Source: Paramarasmius palmivorus (taxonomy: Eukaryota; Basidiomycota; Agaricomycetes; Agaricales; Marasmiaceae). From it: a DNA stretch of 64,000 nt. Below are positions 22,712-33,960 of this stretch, in pieces. Each line of letters begins with the position of its first letter. The first letter of the stretch is position 1. The DNA lies in assembly GCA_037176845.1 (NCBI GenBank), contig JAYKXP010000044.1, forward strand, positions 124,001-188,000, written 5' to 3'. A model generated the notes under the pieces. That model saw only the letters and a program-made list of their open reading frames with translations. It did not search any database and was not told the DNA's origin. The position numbers and the translations under genes are program-made.

Positions 22712-24874
22712 ATGCAGTGGGCACCTGAAATCATGTATGATCTCACTACCTACGGTTGTATAGCCGCCATCCTTGTTCTCGCTGCTATACTCACGAAGCT
22801 ATTATCTTCACATGTTCAGTCTAATTCACAGTATCCTCCTGGTCCTCCCAAGCGATTATTCTTTGGAAATCTAGGGGAAATACCTCGCAAGAAGCCTTGG
22901 TTGGCATATACAGAATGGGCGAAGATGTATGGTATGTTATGTCGCCGCTAGCAGCCTGAACTTCCCTTTCTGACGTCTCTACAGGGGACGTCATGTATCT
23001 CAAGTTCATGAAAGACGACGTTATAGTCCTCAGTAGCATTGATGTTGCTCGAGATCTATTTGATAAACGTTCACGCGTCTATTCCGGGCGACCTAATGAG
23101 AATATAGCAACGGTGTAAGGAGGCCTCTATATCCAGCCTGATGAATATGATATGTGAATATCCTATGCAATGGTAGTCCTTGTGCTAATCCAAGACACCA
23201 ACATTATAGCCTTGCAAGATTACTCGGATAGGTGGCGTAAGAATAGAAAAGTCTACCAGCAGACATTCAGGCCCGATGCAGTTGCCAAGCTGTTGCCCAC
23301 CATCCGGCAGAGCATTGCTATCTTTCTGAGGAACCTTTCCGAGAGCCCAGCCAAGTTCCAGGGCCACATAGACGCGTACATATTCTCTATCTATATCAAC
23401 GGTCTTTCACACTCATCCGTGTATTCGGTAGGTTATCTGGAGGTCTCTCCTTGAAGATCATGTACGGAATCGATACCAAAACTGGGGACCATCCTTTGAT
23501 TTCTGTAGGGAAAACGGCAATTCACACACTAGATATTGTCCGCGCTCCGCGTTTTGTTGCCGTTGTCAAAGCCTGTCCTTTTATTATGTCTGTTCCTCGC
23601 TGGGTTCCGCTCCTGGGAGCCGTGAAGCAAGAAGTTGAAGACACCCGAAGACACCTCCGCGATCTGCGCGACTTACCAATGGAACATGTACAAAAGGACA
23701 TGGTGCGTAGTAGCGTAAAACCTCTTCGCACCCCGTGTTCGCCGATTGATGAGTGATTACTCTTCAGGAAGCGGGAAAGCAAGGGGGAGGCATGATTTCC
23801 CAAATCCTACGAGAAACAGACCAAGGTGACGTGGACTCAGAGGGGCGAATACATCGGCTGAAAGATATGGCATCGAGCACATATGCGGGTATGTCATTCG
23901 TTGCGTTGTATTTGGCAGAGAATCTTACACGAAATATCTAGCGAGCTCCGAAACGGTGTGCACCAGTGATCACAGGGCTAGCCATTTACTGAACGGAACA
24001 CATTTATAGACTGCATCGACAATTGCTACCTTCTTCTTGGTGATGGCAAGAAATACACAAGCTCAAAGGCGCGCTCAGCAGGAGATCGACTCCGTGGTAG
24101 GCCGAAGCCGCCTGCCAGCCATCGAAGATCGCGGAAACTTACCGTACATCGAGGCTATATACATTGAAATACTCAGACTAAGACCTCCTTCACCCATGGG
24201 CATGTACCTCCGAATTCTATTCCGATTCGAATACTGAATCAGGTTTCTACTAGGCGTTCCACATCGGACTGCAGAGCCCGACCACTACCGTGGCTATTAC
24301 ATTCCTCAAGGTTCGTTACTCAAAGTCCGAATTCAGAGGATATCTTGACAAACCGTTTTCAGGTGCCACCGTGGTGGGCAACATCTGGTGCGTGATGTCA
24401 ATTGGTGCCTACGGTTCCTAGTCCTTACCCAATTCTAGGGCGATGACGCGTGATGAACGAGTTTATCCCGAACCAGAAGAATTTAAACCCGAGAGATTCC
24501 TCAACACTAACATGAATATAAATGACATCCTCGCGTATGGTTTTGGAAGAAGGTTCGCCGTACTCTACCCGGATTTGGACCAGATATATTGACTGAGCCA
24601 CTGGCAGGGTTTGCGTGGGGAGACATCTCGCTGATGCCCTGCTATGGCTAACATTTGCATCTGTTCTGGCTTGCTTCAACATTGAAAAGGAAAAGGATGA
24701 ACAAGGAAACGATGTTGATATCCCCGTGCTCTACTCAGATGGTCCTGGAACGTTTTCGTAAGATATTGAGCCATCCGTTGAAAATCCAAGCTAATGAGCG
24801 TTTGCAGTCGTCCACTGCCTTTCCGGTGTAGCGTCACTCCTCGCCACGCGGGGATCGAAGGTCTAATATTTTGA
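22712..24874 (+). pseudogene. cytochrome P450 copy 2, tandem paralogue of copy 1, probably lacking a microexon
   Basis: Same exon plan as copy 1. It has an N-terminal anchor (CIAAILVLAAILTKLL), hinge YPPGPPKRLFFGN, C-helix RWRKNRK, PRWVPLLGAVKQ (intact where copy 1 has a stop), a 14-nt microexon at 23942-23955 giving the I-helix motif ASSETT, ExxR (EILRLRPP), PEEFKPERF and heme loop YGFGRR/VCVGRH. The stop is at 24872-24874. The problem lies at 23115-23209. In copy 1 the matching interval contains two introns and a 23-nt exon coding GWDF; here only 95 nt remain, no in-phase microexon with usable introns can be found, and direct joining shifts the frame to a TAG at 23229-23231. If no alternative splice rescues it, this copy is also non-functional. 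Probable substrate unknown. Confidence 0.75.
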
Positions 24875-25552
24875 GTTTCCCATTTGAATAGGCGGGAGGT
24901 CGGATTATTGTCGGGGACCATTGTAATGTATCTGGCGAGCCACCATCTCATGTTGTACCCGTTGATCAGCACCTCCGTTCGCGCAATATGCACCTCCGTA
25001 TGTCTCTCTCAGTGTATGTTACCATTCTCAGCAACAGATGTTTGAATTATTACACCGCAAATTTCGGATTGCTGTGGACCAAGTAAACGGAGCCTACTTC
25101 AAGTTTTAGCATCCTGCGCAAGCCCGCACAAGCCCCTACTAGTAATGTTCGGGGCCCGTGTCTACTCCAATAAGAACAAGGTCACAGGAGACCTAGCCCT
25201 CATTGAAGACGTGATACCCTAGGGGAGCTTTGGACTACTGAGCTGGATCTTCGCCAACATTGCAAACCAACGCGGGTCTTGGCCTGCAGCGAATAGCTAT
25301 AGCTTACTGACATTCGGAACTGCGGACATCTACCATTTCTCTACCTTCTCCATTGCCCGCGAGTGGAGGCGCTCGGAACATCAGCTTGGCTGTCGCTGGT
25401 CGGGTGGTAACATGCCGGAAATATTCATATTGTTCCTAACAGTTTCATCGATATAATCTTCAAGTAATCCATTTATTGCCATCCAAAAATCCCGTCAGAT
25501 GAAATCGTAGAATACGGAAGTGGAATATGGAAAATTCCCGTGATGAATCTGC
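24875..25552. other. intergenic region between P450 copy 2 and lectin A
   Basis: Tail-to-tail interval between the rightward P450 and leftward lectin gene. No supported coding exon. Confidence 0.45.
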
Positions 25553-27453
25553 TCAAGAATCGATCGGGGAGGCGGGGAGGACATGGTGCCGCTTGACTCT
25601 CTCGAAATTGTTTGATCGCCGTTTCCTCGTAACGGTGGCGGTTGGAACAGCTACACAGTTTGAGGAGGAGGCGGCGGGGTGCGCACTAGGAGTGGGCTCA
25701 ACGCCTTGATACCACGTAGAGGTGCCATAGACGCCCATGGGGAGACTTGTTACAAAAACATCAACGCTCAGATTCCGTTTATGAATAGCGAGGTACTTAC
25801 TCGCTGTCTCCATCACAGTTCTCGAAGATGTTCTCTTCGTAGCTTGCCGGCATGTTCTATGAGCGCATCAGGCGACGGCGCTGTAGCTTAGCCAAGGAGA
25901 CCTACCCATTGACATCCCATGACATCGTAGATATGTTGGCAAAGGGTGGGGGAGCTCGCACCGATGCAGGCGCGGAAGCAGAACTCCTTGTCGGAGATAA
26001 AGGAGGTCCATTCGTGATATTGAAGTGAGTCTCCGAAGCTGTTACCATACACCAATCCACCAACTGCGATAGCACATTAATGAGAGAGCCCACAGCACGG
26101 ACAGAGGGACATACTAGGGTTACCAAGACCATCAGCGCCGTGAGGATCTATAATAACTCAATATGATTGGTCTGAAGCACGTTTTCATGAAATTACTGAC
26201 CTAATTCCCCTCCATCGTCAGTCTTGGGAACGTTGATCTTGGTGAAATCGCCGACACCAGTGACCTGAAAAGGTTTAGACTTGGAGCACGCAAAGAGACA
26301 ACCTAACGGAGTTCTCACTTGAACATAGTCCGGAGTCTTGACAAAGTGAACGCCCTTGAGTGTTTCGTCTGGAATAACACGAGCGCCATGACCGGACTTG
26401 GTGCAGTAAGCAACTTCAACACGTTCCGTTTCGCCGATGGTTCCAGGGGATGGCTACGAAATTGTATTGTGAGCATAGCATCAATTCGTGGGTTGGAAAT
26501 ACGTACCGGTGCGAAGAGACAAAAATCATCGGCAGAGCTAGATGGATAAAGGGTCCGAGTTCGGTACTCAGTGACCGAGAGAAACGGGAGTAAAAAAAGC
26601 CTACTTCAACCATGCGGTCTGGCACTGAGATTGATCCCCTTCGGTACTTGCGTCGCATTTATTCGTTCCAGTTTGCCCCTGCTCAGATTTATCGGGAAGA
26701 TCGTCAGCCATATAACCCAAATTCCAGAATCTATGAATACGTTAGACGTCTAGAATATGGCAGGAATATATCACTCAACTGGTTGTCGTTCCAGCCATAA
26801 CATTCCCACATTTGGATCTGTAAGGTTGTTAGACCTAATCCAAGTGCAAGGTAAACGGGACACCATACCCTATTCCCGTTTGACAGACTTCCGTCAGTTA
26901 AATCCATACATCTGCCATGGTCAGTCCAAGCAAGGTGGAGATCACCCTATACACCAACATTGATCAGTACCGTTAGATTCGGACCGAGGAAGCCAAAAGA
27001 CCCGACATACAGTGTACCAGAATTGCTGATTAGGATTGCGATTGTCCGAGCAGGTCCAAATCTGTAGTTTGGCACCCAAAACGGTGTTCCCATCGGTGAC
27101 ATCCAGACACTTGTCGCCAAAGATCTGGACTGTTCCATCCGTGAAAGTCCATTTCTGAGCATCGTCCCCAATGTTGCAAGTCTGTAGCGCGACCTCGGCA
27201 CCATCAGCGTTGTTTGAAGCGGTAAGACATTTGCCTAATAAAGGACACTTTAGTGGGAGGGCGAAAATTGGCGAGAAGACATACTGTTATCAAGACGAGG
27301 ACGGATGACAAGTGGACCCAAGAAACTGCCGCGAAATTGTCAGCTCAGGTTCAGGGATGGTATTCAGCAACCATACTTTGGCGTCTGCGCATTCACGAGG
27401 CTCATGCTAGCCCACACAGCCGCTAGGAGTGAAGCAAACTTGGTGGAGGGCAT
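25553..27453 (-). CDS. secreted CBM13 (ricin-B-type beta-trefoil) / MAG-type lectin A
   Basis: Minus strand, many short exons. A signal peptide (MPSTKFASLLAAVWASMSLVNA) precedes a beta-trefoil segment: GKCLTASNNADGAEV, QKWTFTDGTVQIFGDKCLDV, LQIWTCSDNRNPNQQF, then GDLHLAWTDHGRCMDLTDG. The rest matches the fungal 'macrophage-activating glycoprotein' type: NQFWNLGYMADDLP, CQTAW, GVHFVKTPDYVQVTGVGDF, GELDPHGADGLGNP, LQYHEWTSFISDKEFCFRAC, LCQHIYDVMGC, GVYGTSTWYQGVEPTP. It ends in a Ser/Pro and basic tail. CBM13 domains bind carbohydrate; the MAG-type domain has no proven enzymatic role. A tandem paralogue follows at 28.2-30.1 kb. All exon joins I checked are in phase, so it looks intact. This is a lectin fold, not the ricin catalytic chain. 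Confidence 0.85.
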
Positions 27454-27576
27454 CCTGACTCGGCGAATGTAGATTGAAAAGAGTGTGGTGTTGATAACGA
27501 GCGGCGGTATATGGAGAGGAAAAATGAAGGATGCCACAAGTTGCTCCTGCTGCAGGAGAATCGTGCAATCTCCCGA

Positions 27577-27584
27577 CTTTATAC
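27577..27584 (-). promoter_or_regulatory. TATA box of lectin A
   Basis: GTATAAAG on the minus strand about 125 bp before the ATG at 27453. Confidence 0.5.
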
Positions 27585-28215
27585 GCTCTCCTTGGTGCCG
27601 TCGTTGATTATGATACAGGAGTGCTGCCAGTTCGTGTAGCTACAGCCAGCGTTCCTTGTCGTTCACCCCTAGACTAGACAGTAAAAATAGGTCAACATCG
27701 ACACAGCGAAACGCAGCTCCAACTACGTACCAGGACCTTTCCTATCTTCAGTAATATCGTCCTTGATCCATGAGTCCTCTACAATCTCGACGCGTCTTGT
27801 TAGGTCTTGTCCCAAAGAATGGGGCGCGTTGCTGTCAAGTTACTGTTCACTTCATCGAGCAAGTTCCGGTTTAGGTTCCGATCGAACGCGACCAGTTTTT
27901 GGATCGAATACTGATGATAGGTGCTTGCCTTTCTGGATAGATAGATATTACCCTGCAGTGGTCCCCGTTCGGAACGAAGAGGAGGGATGCGCAAAGGAAG
28001 GTGGTGCATTGTAATTGATGGTTCGACTCCAAGTTTGGTGACAAAGCGGCCAAGAGCTTTCCTGAGTCTCCTCGCACACTAAGTAGACGAGTAGACCTCT
28101 TTTCAGACCTCTTTCATTAGTATTCAAAACCCCCATGTATTACTTTCAGTATGGTATGATAGTCCAGATAAACGATAACAACATTAATTTTAAGTATGGC
28201 TCGACGCTTTACCGC
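27585..28215. other. intergenic region between lectin A and lectin B
   Basis: Promoter side of lectin A and 3' flank of lectin B. Short open frames on the minus strand (27.8-28.1 kb) lack starts in good context and any recognisable motif. Confidence 0.45.
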
Positions 28216-30134
28216 TTAGTAAGAGGGAGAAGCCCTCTTGACCACCTCAAATCCGTTAGAGTCCCTCTTCTTCCTGGCAGGAGTGACACCGACAGTAGGA
28301 AGACTGACACAGTTGGATGAAGCGGGAGCAGGGTGAGCAGAGGGAGTGGGTTCAACGCCTTGGTACCAGGTGGAGGTGCCATAAACACCCATGGGTTCGC
28401 TATAGATGCCAAATCAGACGTTGAAAAAAAAAATAGCAGTCGAGTCACATACCCATTGTCACCGTCGCAGTTCTCGAACACGCCGGCATTGTAGTTGGCA
28501 GGCATGTTCTGGGGGAAAAATCAACAAAGGCATCAATTAACCAGAACAGAATACATACCCAGTAGCAACCCATGACATCATAGATATGTTGGCAAAGAGC
28601 AGGAGCGTTGGCACCAACACAGGCACGGATACAGAACTCGTTGTAGGAGATGAAGTTGGTCCACTCGTGGTATTGAAGGTTGGCACCGAAGCCGCTACCG
28701 TAAAGCAAACCACCAACTACGGGATGTGTGAGCCGAAGCACAAATACAAAGCGAATAAAACAAACGTACTGGGGTTTCCGAGACCGTCAGCACCATGAGG
28801 ATCTGTTTTGGATTTAAGTCAGCTTTGAACCTCACTAACACTTTGAAATTACAGACCTAATTCACCACCTGCATCGCCCTGAGGAATGTTCATGCTGGTG
28901 AAGTCGCCGACACCAGTGACCTGCACATGTATTCATCAGCAACAAAGCGAGAAGGACGGACATGTCGGCTCACCTGAACGTAATCAGGAGTCTTGACGAA
29001 GTGAACACCTGAACGTGAGGTCAGCGGACCGAGCTTAGGAGGAGCAAGGTACTCTAATGCGCACCCTTCAATGAACCGTCGGGAATAACACGGGTGCCAC
29101 GTCCGGATTTGGTGCAGTACGCAACTTCAATGCGCTCAGTGTCGCCAATCGTACCAGGAGAGGGCTAAGAACTACATTAGAACGAGCGCCACACGACGAA
29201 GACACTGGTGCTCACAGGACCCCAGACACAGAAGTCCTCAGCGGAGCTAAAGAGGATCAGCCATTTACGAAATGATCACAAGCGAAGATCCTTACTTGAT
29301 CCAAGCGGTCTGGCACATGCTGTCTTGGGAAGACCCAGTACCGCAGTTGTTGATACCGGATTGTCCATCCTGCGACTGCTGGGGAAGCCTGCTGGCGTGG
29401 TAGCCAACATTCCAGAATCTGCAGATACTTTAGGACCAAGTCTCAAGTGAAGATCATAAACAACCCACTGGTTGGTGTTGCCACCGTCACACGACCACAA
29501 TTGAGGCTGTAGGATCTGGTTAGCCGCTTGCATTCAAGATGCGATTCAAGGCGACGCACTCGGTTGCCATCAGCAATGCTGCCATCAGTCAAGTCGAGGC
29601 ACTTTCCATGGTTGGTCCAAGAGAGGTGAAGATCCCCCTGTAGGTGGGTAAAGGTCAGAACGTTGACGTGCCAAATAGAGAGCGAGTACGCGTACAGTGT
29701 AGTAGAATTGCTGGTTGGGGTTCTGGTTGTCCGAGCAAGTCCAAATTTGCAACTTCGTTCCATCTGCAGTGCTGCCATTGATGACATCCAAGCACTTGTT
29801 GCCAAAGACTTTGACGCTTCCATCGCTGAACACCCAATGTTGGCTGTCGGCGCCAGTGCAAGATTGAATCGAGACTTCGGCACCATCCGAGTTGGAGGCA
29901 GCGGTCAAACACTTGCCTGGAAGGAGCGTCAGAGGATATACTCCTTGGAACCAGCAAATAACTCGTACCATTGCTTAGGCGAGGTTCAATTAAAAGCTCG
30001 CCCTTGAAGCTGTGAAGACGTCAGCCCAGCTGCACAAGCCAAAACCAAGAAAACGCGTACTGTGGGGTCTGGGCGTTGGCGAGTCTGATGGCGAGCAAAG
30101 CAACGCTGAGCAAGGTAGTCTTGAAGAAGGGCAT
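28216..30134 (-). CDS. secreted CBM13 / MAG-type lectin B (tandem paralogue of lectin A)
   Basis: Minus strand. Signal peptide MPFFKTTLLSVALLAIRLANA, then the beta-trefoil pieces GKCLTAASNSDGAEV, QHWVFSDGSVKVFGNKCLDV, LQIWTCSDNQNPNQQF and GDLHLSWTNHGKCLDLTDG. The MAG-type region follows: NQFWNVGYHASRLPQQ, CQTAW, KTPDYVQVTGVGDF, GELDPHGADGLGNP, LQYHEWTNFISYNEFCIRAC, LCQHIYDVMGCYW, GVYGTSTWYQGVEPTP. It ends KRASPSY, stop at 28216-28218. Introns lie at the same places as in lectin A, which supports a tandem duplication. Compared with A, the tail contains KKR-like Kex2-type dibasic sites in both. Likely a secreted or wall-associated carbohydrate binder. It appears intact. Confidence 0.88.
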
Positions 30135-30247
30135 CTTTCGAACAGTTGAAGGAAAGGAATGGATTAGACTTGAAGTCGTAAAGAATGTGAGTGAAGATGG
30201 GGGAAGTAGGAAAGATGGACGAGGGTTTCAAATGCCGACACGCGCTT

Positions 30248-30257
30248 CTTATATTTT
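30248..30257 (-). promoter_or_regulatory. TATA box of lectin B
   Basis: AAAATATAAG on the minus strand about 115 bp before the lectin B ATG at 30134, similar spacing to lectin A. Confidence 0.45.
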
Positions 30258-31592
30258 CAGGAAATTTCGGAGACGGCCATTGACCCCGTCAAACACGTGC
30301 CCCGATCGGGGTTACCTCTTCGTCACCAATTCTGTGAAATTGAATAGGAAGTGCTCGTTTCACTGTGATGGAGTTTCGGGGTACATACCCTAGAGATGGA
30401 ACATGCTGATGATATTATACCCTGAAAGGCAATTTCTAGACCTCGACGAGGATGCGAGATAGTCTACTGGAAAACAAAATTGTTGTGTCGACGCACGGGA
30501 ATGTCGTGTTACACCATAGATGGTAAATACATCGACGGTCATCAGGACCTCCCGGTCACATCGTTTCATCAAGAACAGGAGGTGATATGAATCAAAGAAG
30601 AGTTAAAAGTAGTCCAGCCAGTCGGCACTGTCTGGGTCAAGCCTTTTAGCATGTAGTGCGCACGATATCCACGAGTTGGGAGGGAAGGGAAAATTGATAG
30701 AGCGGATACGACAGGAACGCTAATGTGAACCGTTGTGAACGACGGTAGGGTTACGCTGCTACCGAACATCGACAATTGAAACGGCCCTGTCGATTCCCTG
30801 AATCTAGAATCGTTGCCCCGTCTGGCTGGCGGCGAGCTGCCAGTGACTACCAGAATTTTACACGTGTTTCGGTGCAGAGAATGTAGACTGTTTGCTATGA
30901 GATATCAGTAGGCGACTAGCGTGGGGAACGTACCCTGCACTTCACTGTCAAGCACTGTGAGCCTTCTGGAAAGCTTTTAGCAAATCCAAAAGTCCGGAAG
31001 AGAGTACTATATCACAATATTTGCGTCGAGAATGACTAGCCAATCATTCGAGTCCATTGAGGGTGTACGGTATGGGAAGGAACAAAGCCTGTGTAGCTGA
31101 GGTCAAGCGGTCAGAAAATAAACTTTCTCACGGTCGATGCACCCAACCATTTTACCTTCCTTCTGAAGCCCTCCGAGCCCTTCGATTTATTGCAATGGAT
31201 GTAGCCGACATAACACTGGAACACGAAAATACAGATCCGTATCACATGCATCTACTTATCCTGAAATATCCAACGTGGCGGTGAATGAACGTTAATGAAC
31301 ACGCAAGAGAGGTACGTCCTTAACAAGCGGTTTCCCTATTCCGAAATCGTTGACTAACATACGTCCCTCTCTAGGATACTTCCAATCACTCTTTGAAGCT
31401 TCTAACAGCGAATGGGATGGAAGGAACTATGTAAGATCCGAGTTGAGTTGCTCACGGTATGCTAGTTTCTGTTGCCCGTACTCACATGTCGCTCTCTCGT
31501 CAGTACTCGACTACTCCGCATACCGAAACCGCGTATACGCGGCATGAGATACTCAAAACTATTTTTCGCATCCTTGACGACCCCTGATCTAA
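30258..31592. other. gene-poor interval between lectin B and adenylating enzyme 1
   Basis: About 1.3 kb without a coding region I can support. It is the divergent promoter region of lectin B (leftward) and the adenylating enzyme pair (rightward). Confidence 0.4.
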
Positions 31593-31712
31593 ATGTGGAC
31601 AAGAACACTCTGTTTGAATGGACGATGGTCGGAAGGGCTAGCTTCCTCTTTCCCGAAGCACACTGCTCATGTTCCGACTTTCCGATACTCTGGTGACATA
31701 GGCTATGGTGCG

Positions 31713-31723
31713 TATATTTATAT
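31713..31723 (+). promoter_or_regulatory. TATA element shared by both adenylating enzyme genes (copy 1)
   Basis: TATATTTATAT preceded by GGTGCG. The same GGTGCG(CC) plus TATATTTATAT block occurs at 33881-33900 before the second copy, at about the same distance from the homologous coding start, so the promoter was duplicated with the gene. Confidence 0.55.
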
Positions 31724-31782
31724 CTGGGTGGAGTATTGCTTGTCTCACCCCGCCTCTAGCACCCAGTTTAACCTCCTTAAGC

Positions 31783-33632
31783 ACAGAACGCACCTTACCG
31801 TACTTGAAGAAGCCTCAAGGAAGCACCCATCAGCGATAGCTTTCAAGATCCCTTCCTCAGACCCCCAAGAATGTCCCTCAATAACCTATTCGCAATGGGC
31901 TCTAGACGTAGATCGTCTGGCTCAGTATTGGTATCATACCCTGAGTAAGGGTGGGATAGATCAAGGTTCAGTGGTGGCAATGTGGTAAGGGAGCCGGTAT
32001 CGTGTTCTTCGTTGCCTTACTGATGTCTCCTAAAGCTTAGGAGGGCATGAGTACATCGATGTTATTCAGGTGTACGCCGTCCTGAAAGCTGGATACGTTC
32101 CCCACACATTTAGTCGTCTACCCGGAATCTCGGTCATCCAGGAACTGTTGTATAAATCCAACACCCAGGCGCTGATACGCAGCGTCGACTTTAAAGAGGT
32201 GTTGGAAACCATCCAGGGGTTGCCGATATTCGATGCGGCAAAATTGGCGGACGCGGAAGAATCGACCATGGGGCCGATTCCTGCAATGCCAGAGAAGCAG
32301 GCCCAAGACACGCTACATATTGCGCATACTAGCGGCTCCACATCGGGTACTCCGAAGCTAGTTTATCTAACCTACGGGTGGATGGATGGTACCGTCACGA
32401 AACAAGAAATAATTGTGCATCCCGGTAAACGAGGACCCGAGGTCGTGAACTGGATGTAAGTGTCTGGATGTTGTATTCAGTGGAATTTAAGGCTTAGATG
32501 CGGAATTCAGGGGAAATATCTGTCATATGGCGCAATTCATTGGTTCGTTTAATCCATCTTCAATGGCCCCTTCGAGTGTCTGATCCTGTTGCAGGACTTG
32601 TGGCGAGGGCTTTAGACGGGGACTGCACTATCCTATTGCGAAAGCCCGGCGACCTGGACGAACTGATCGAACTCGTTAAGCGTAACATTCTTGATGTTCT
32701 CTTCGCATTTACACCATCCCTTGTCAAAATACTGAACGCTTCACAATTCGATGTCGATCTTCGAGATTCCCTTGCTCGGCTCAACAGAGTGAGAACTGGT
32801 GGTGCCCCTCTCCCTCGTTCAGCGGAAGAATACGCTACCAAAAATGGTATCAATGTTGTAGTGAGTACCATCTTACATTGTTTTTGTTGAAGCTTATGCC
32901 ACCCCGATCCAGAATGTATTTGGCTCCACGGAAGTTGGAACCATGTTGCTCTCCAAGGGTACTAGATATGACCCGGCAAACACTCTCCACGTCCACAACA
33001 TACCCGGTACTTTGTATCGTTTTGTGGAAATCGCTCGTCCAGACGCCGAAATTGGCCACTCAAACGCAAGACTACTCGAACTAGTCATCCTGTCCGATTC
33101 TACCGACTGCCCCGCCCCCAGCTTTCGGAGTCCCGACGACGGACATTTCCACACAGGAGATCTCTGGGAACAAGCAAAGGATGGAGGTTACATATATCGA
33201 GGTCGAGACGACGACTGGATCAATTGCGAGAATGCTTGTCTCTGCGATGCCAGGTGTGTATATTCAATATCGAAGAGATGACTCTATTCTCAACAAATAT
33301 CAAGCGCGATAGAAGACATTGTACGAACGACTTGTACGGACCTTATTTTTGATTGTGTCGTCGTCGGCAGTGGCCGGCCTTCACCTGCACTCTTCGTGGA
33401 ACCGAAAAATGACTCTGTTGAACACGAGAAGCTGAGGGGGGAGATATTCACGCGGATCCTGCCCTTCAATGAACGGCTCATGGTGCACGAAAGAATAGCA
33501 TCTGTGCGGATGGTTATCATTGTTCAAAAGCATGCACTGCCTAGGACGGCAACGAAGGGTAATATACGTCGTAAGGTAGTCGAAGGAATGTATCAAAACT
33601 TACTGGATGAGATTTATGCCCCACCCAAATAA
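31783..33632 (+). CDS. AMP-binding (ANL superfamily) adenylating enzyme 1, start codon not evident
   Basis: Spliced exons give a stand-alone adenylation enzyme with no carrier or reductase domain. Visible motifs: HTSGSTSGTPKLV (A3 P-loop), RTGGAPLPRSAEEYA, VFGSTEVGTM (A5), FHTGDLWEQ (A7), YIYRGRDDDWIN (A8) and LPRTATKGNIRR (A10 with the catalytic Lys). ANL enzymes activate a carboxylate as acyl-AMP; the substrate is not evident. The coding region matches copy 2 from about 31783, but the codon aligned with the copy 2 ATG is CTC here. No in-frame ATG follows until nearly the end of that exon; the nearest upstream in-frame ATG (31593) lies before the TATA element. A8 has Asn where copy 2 has Lys. 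It could be a start-loss pseudogene or use an upstream or non-AUG start. Confidence 0.7.
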
Positions 33633-33889
33633 ACTAGTTGTACACTCATTGCGGATAGACGGGCGGCGCGCTCAGCTAGACTACCAAGACGCGGGTGGTC
33701 TCCGTGTTGCCCTTCGGTCGAAAGAGGAATAGTCTCACGCCGCGGTCGTGTTCACCTGGCGCTTACCCTCGTGCCTCCATCATCATCCAGATTCAACTAA
33801 ATTTTTGCCTTTCGCTGTCCAAATGCGACTATGTCAGGTCCTTGCTCCCGACATTCACAGAAGGTTAGAACCAACTGAATGGTGCGCCG

Positions 33890-33900
33890 TATATTTATAT
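33890..33900 (+). promoter_or_regulatory. TATA element of adenylating enzyme 2
   Basis: TATATTTATAT about 60 bp before the ATG at 33961; duplicate of the element at 31713-31723. Confidence 0.55.
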
Positions 33901-33960
33901 CGAGGCGAATTACCTGGAGCTCATTTCTGTCATTCACCAGACGGGCAAAGTGCAGCGAAC

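Noticed and set aside
28010..28045. GGTTCGACTCC resembling a tRNA T-loop
   Set aside because: Flanking bases do not pair into a T-stem and no D- or anticodon arm is seen upstream.
25553..30134. Lectin pair as a ricin-like toxin
   Set aside because: Only the beta-trefoil lectin domain is present; no N-glycosidase domain is seen.
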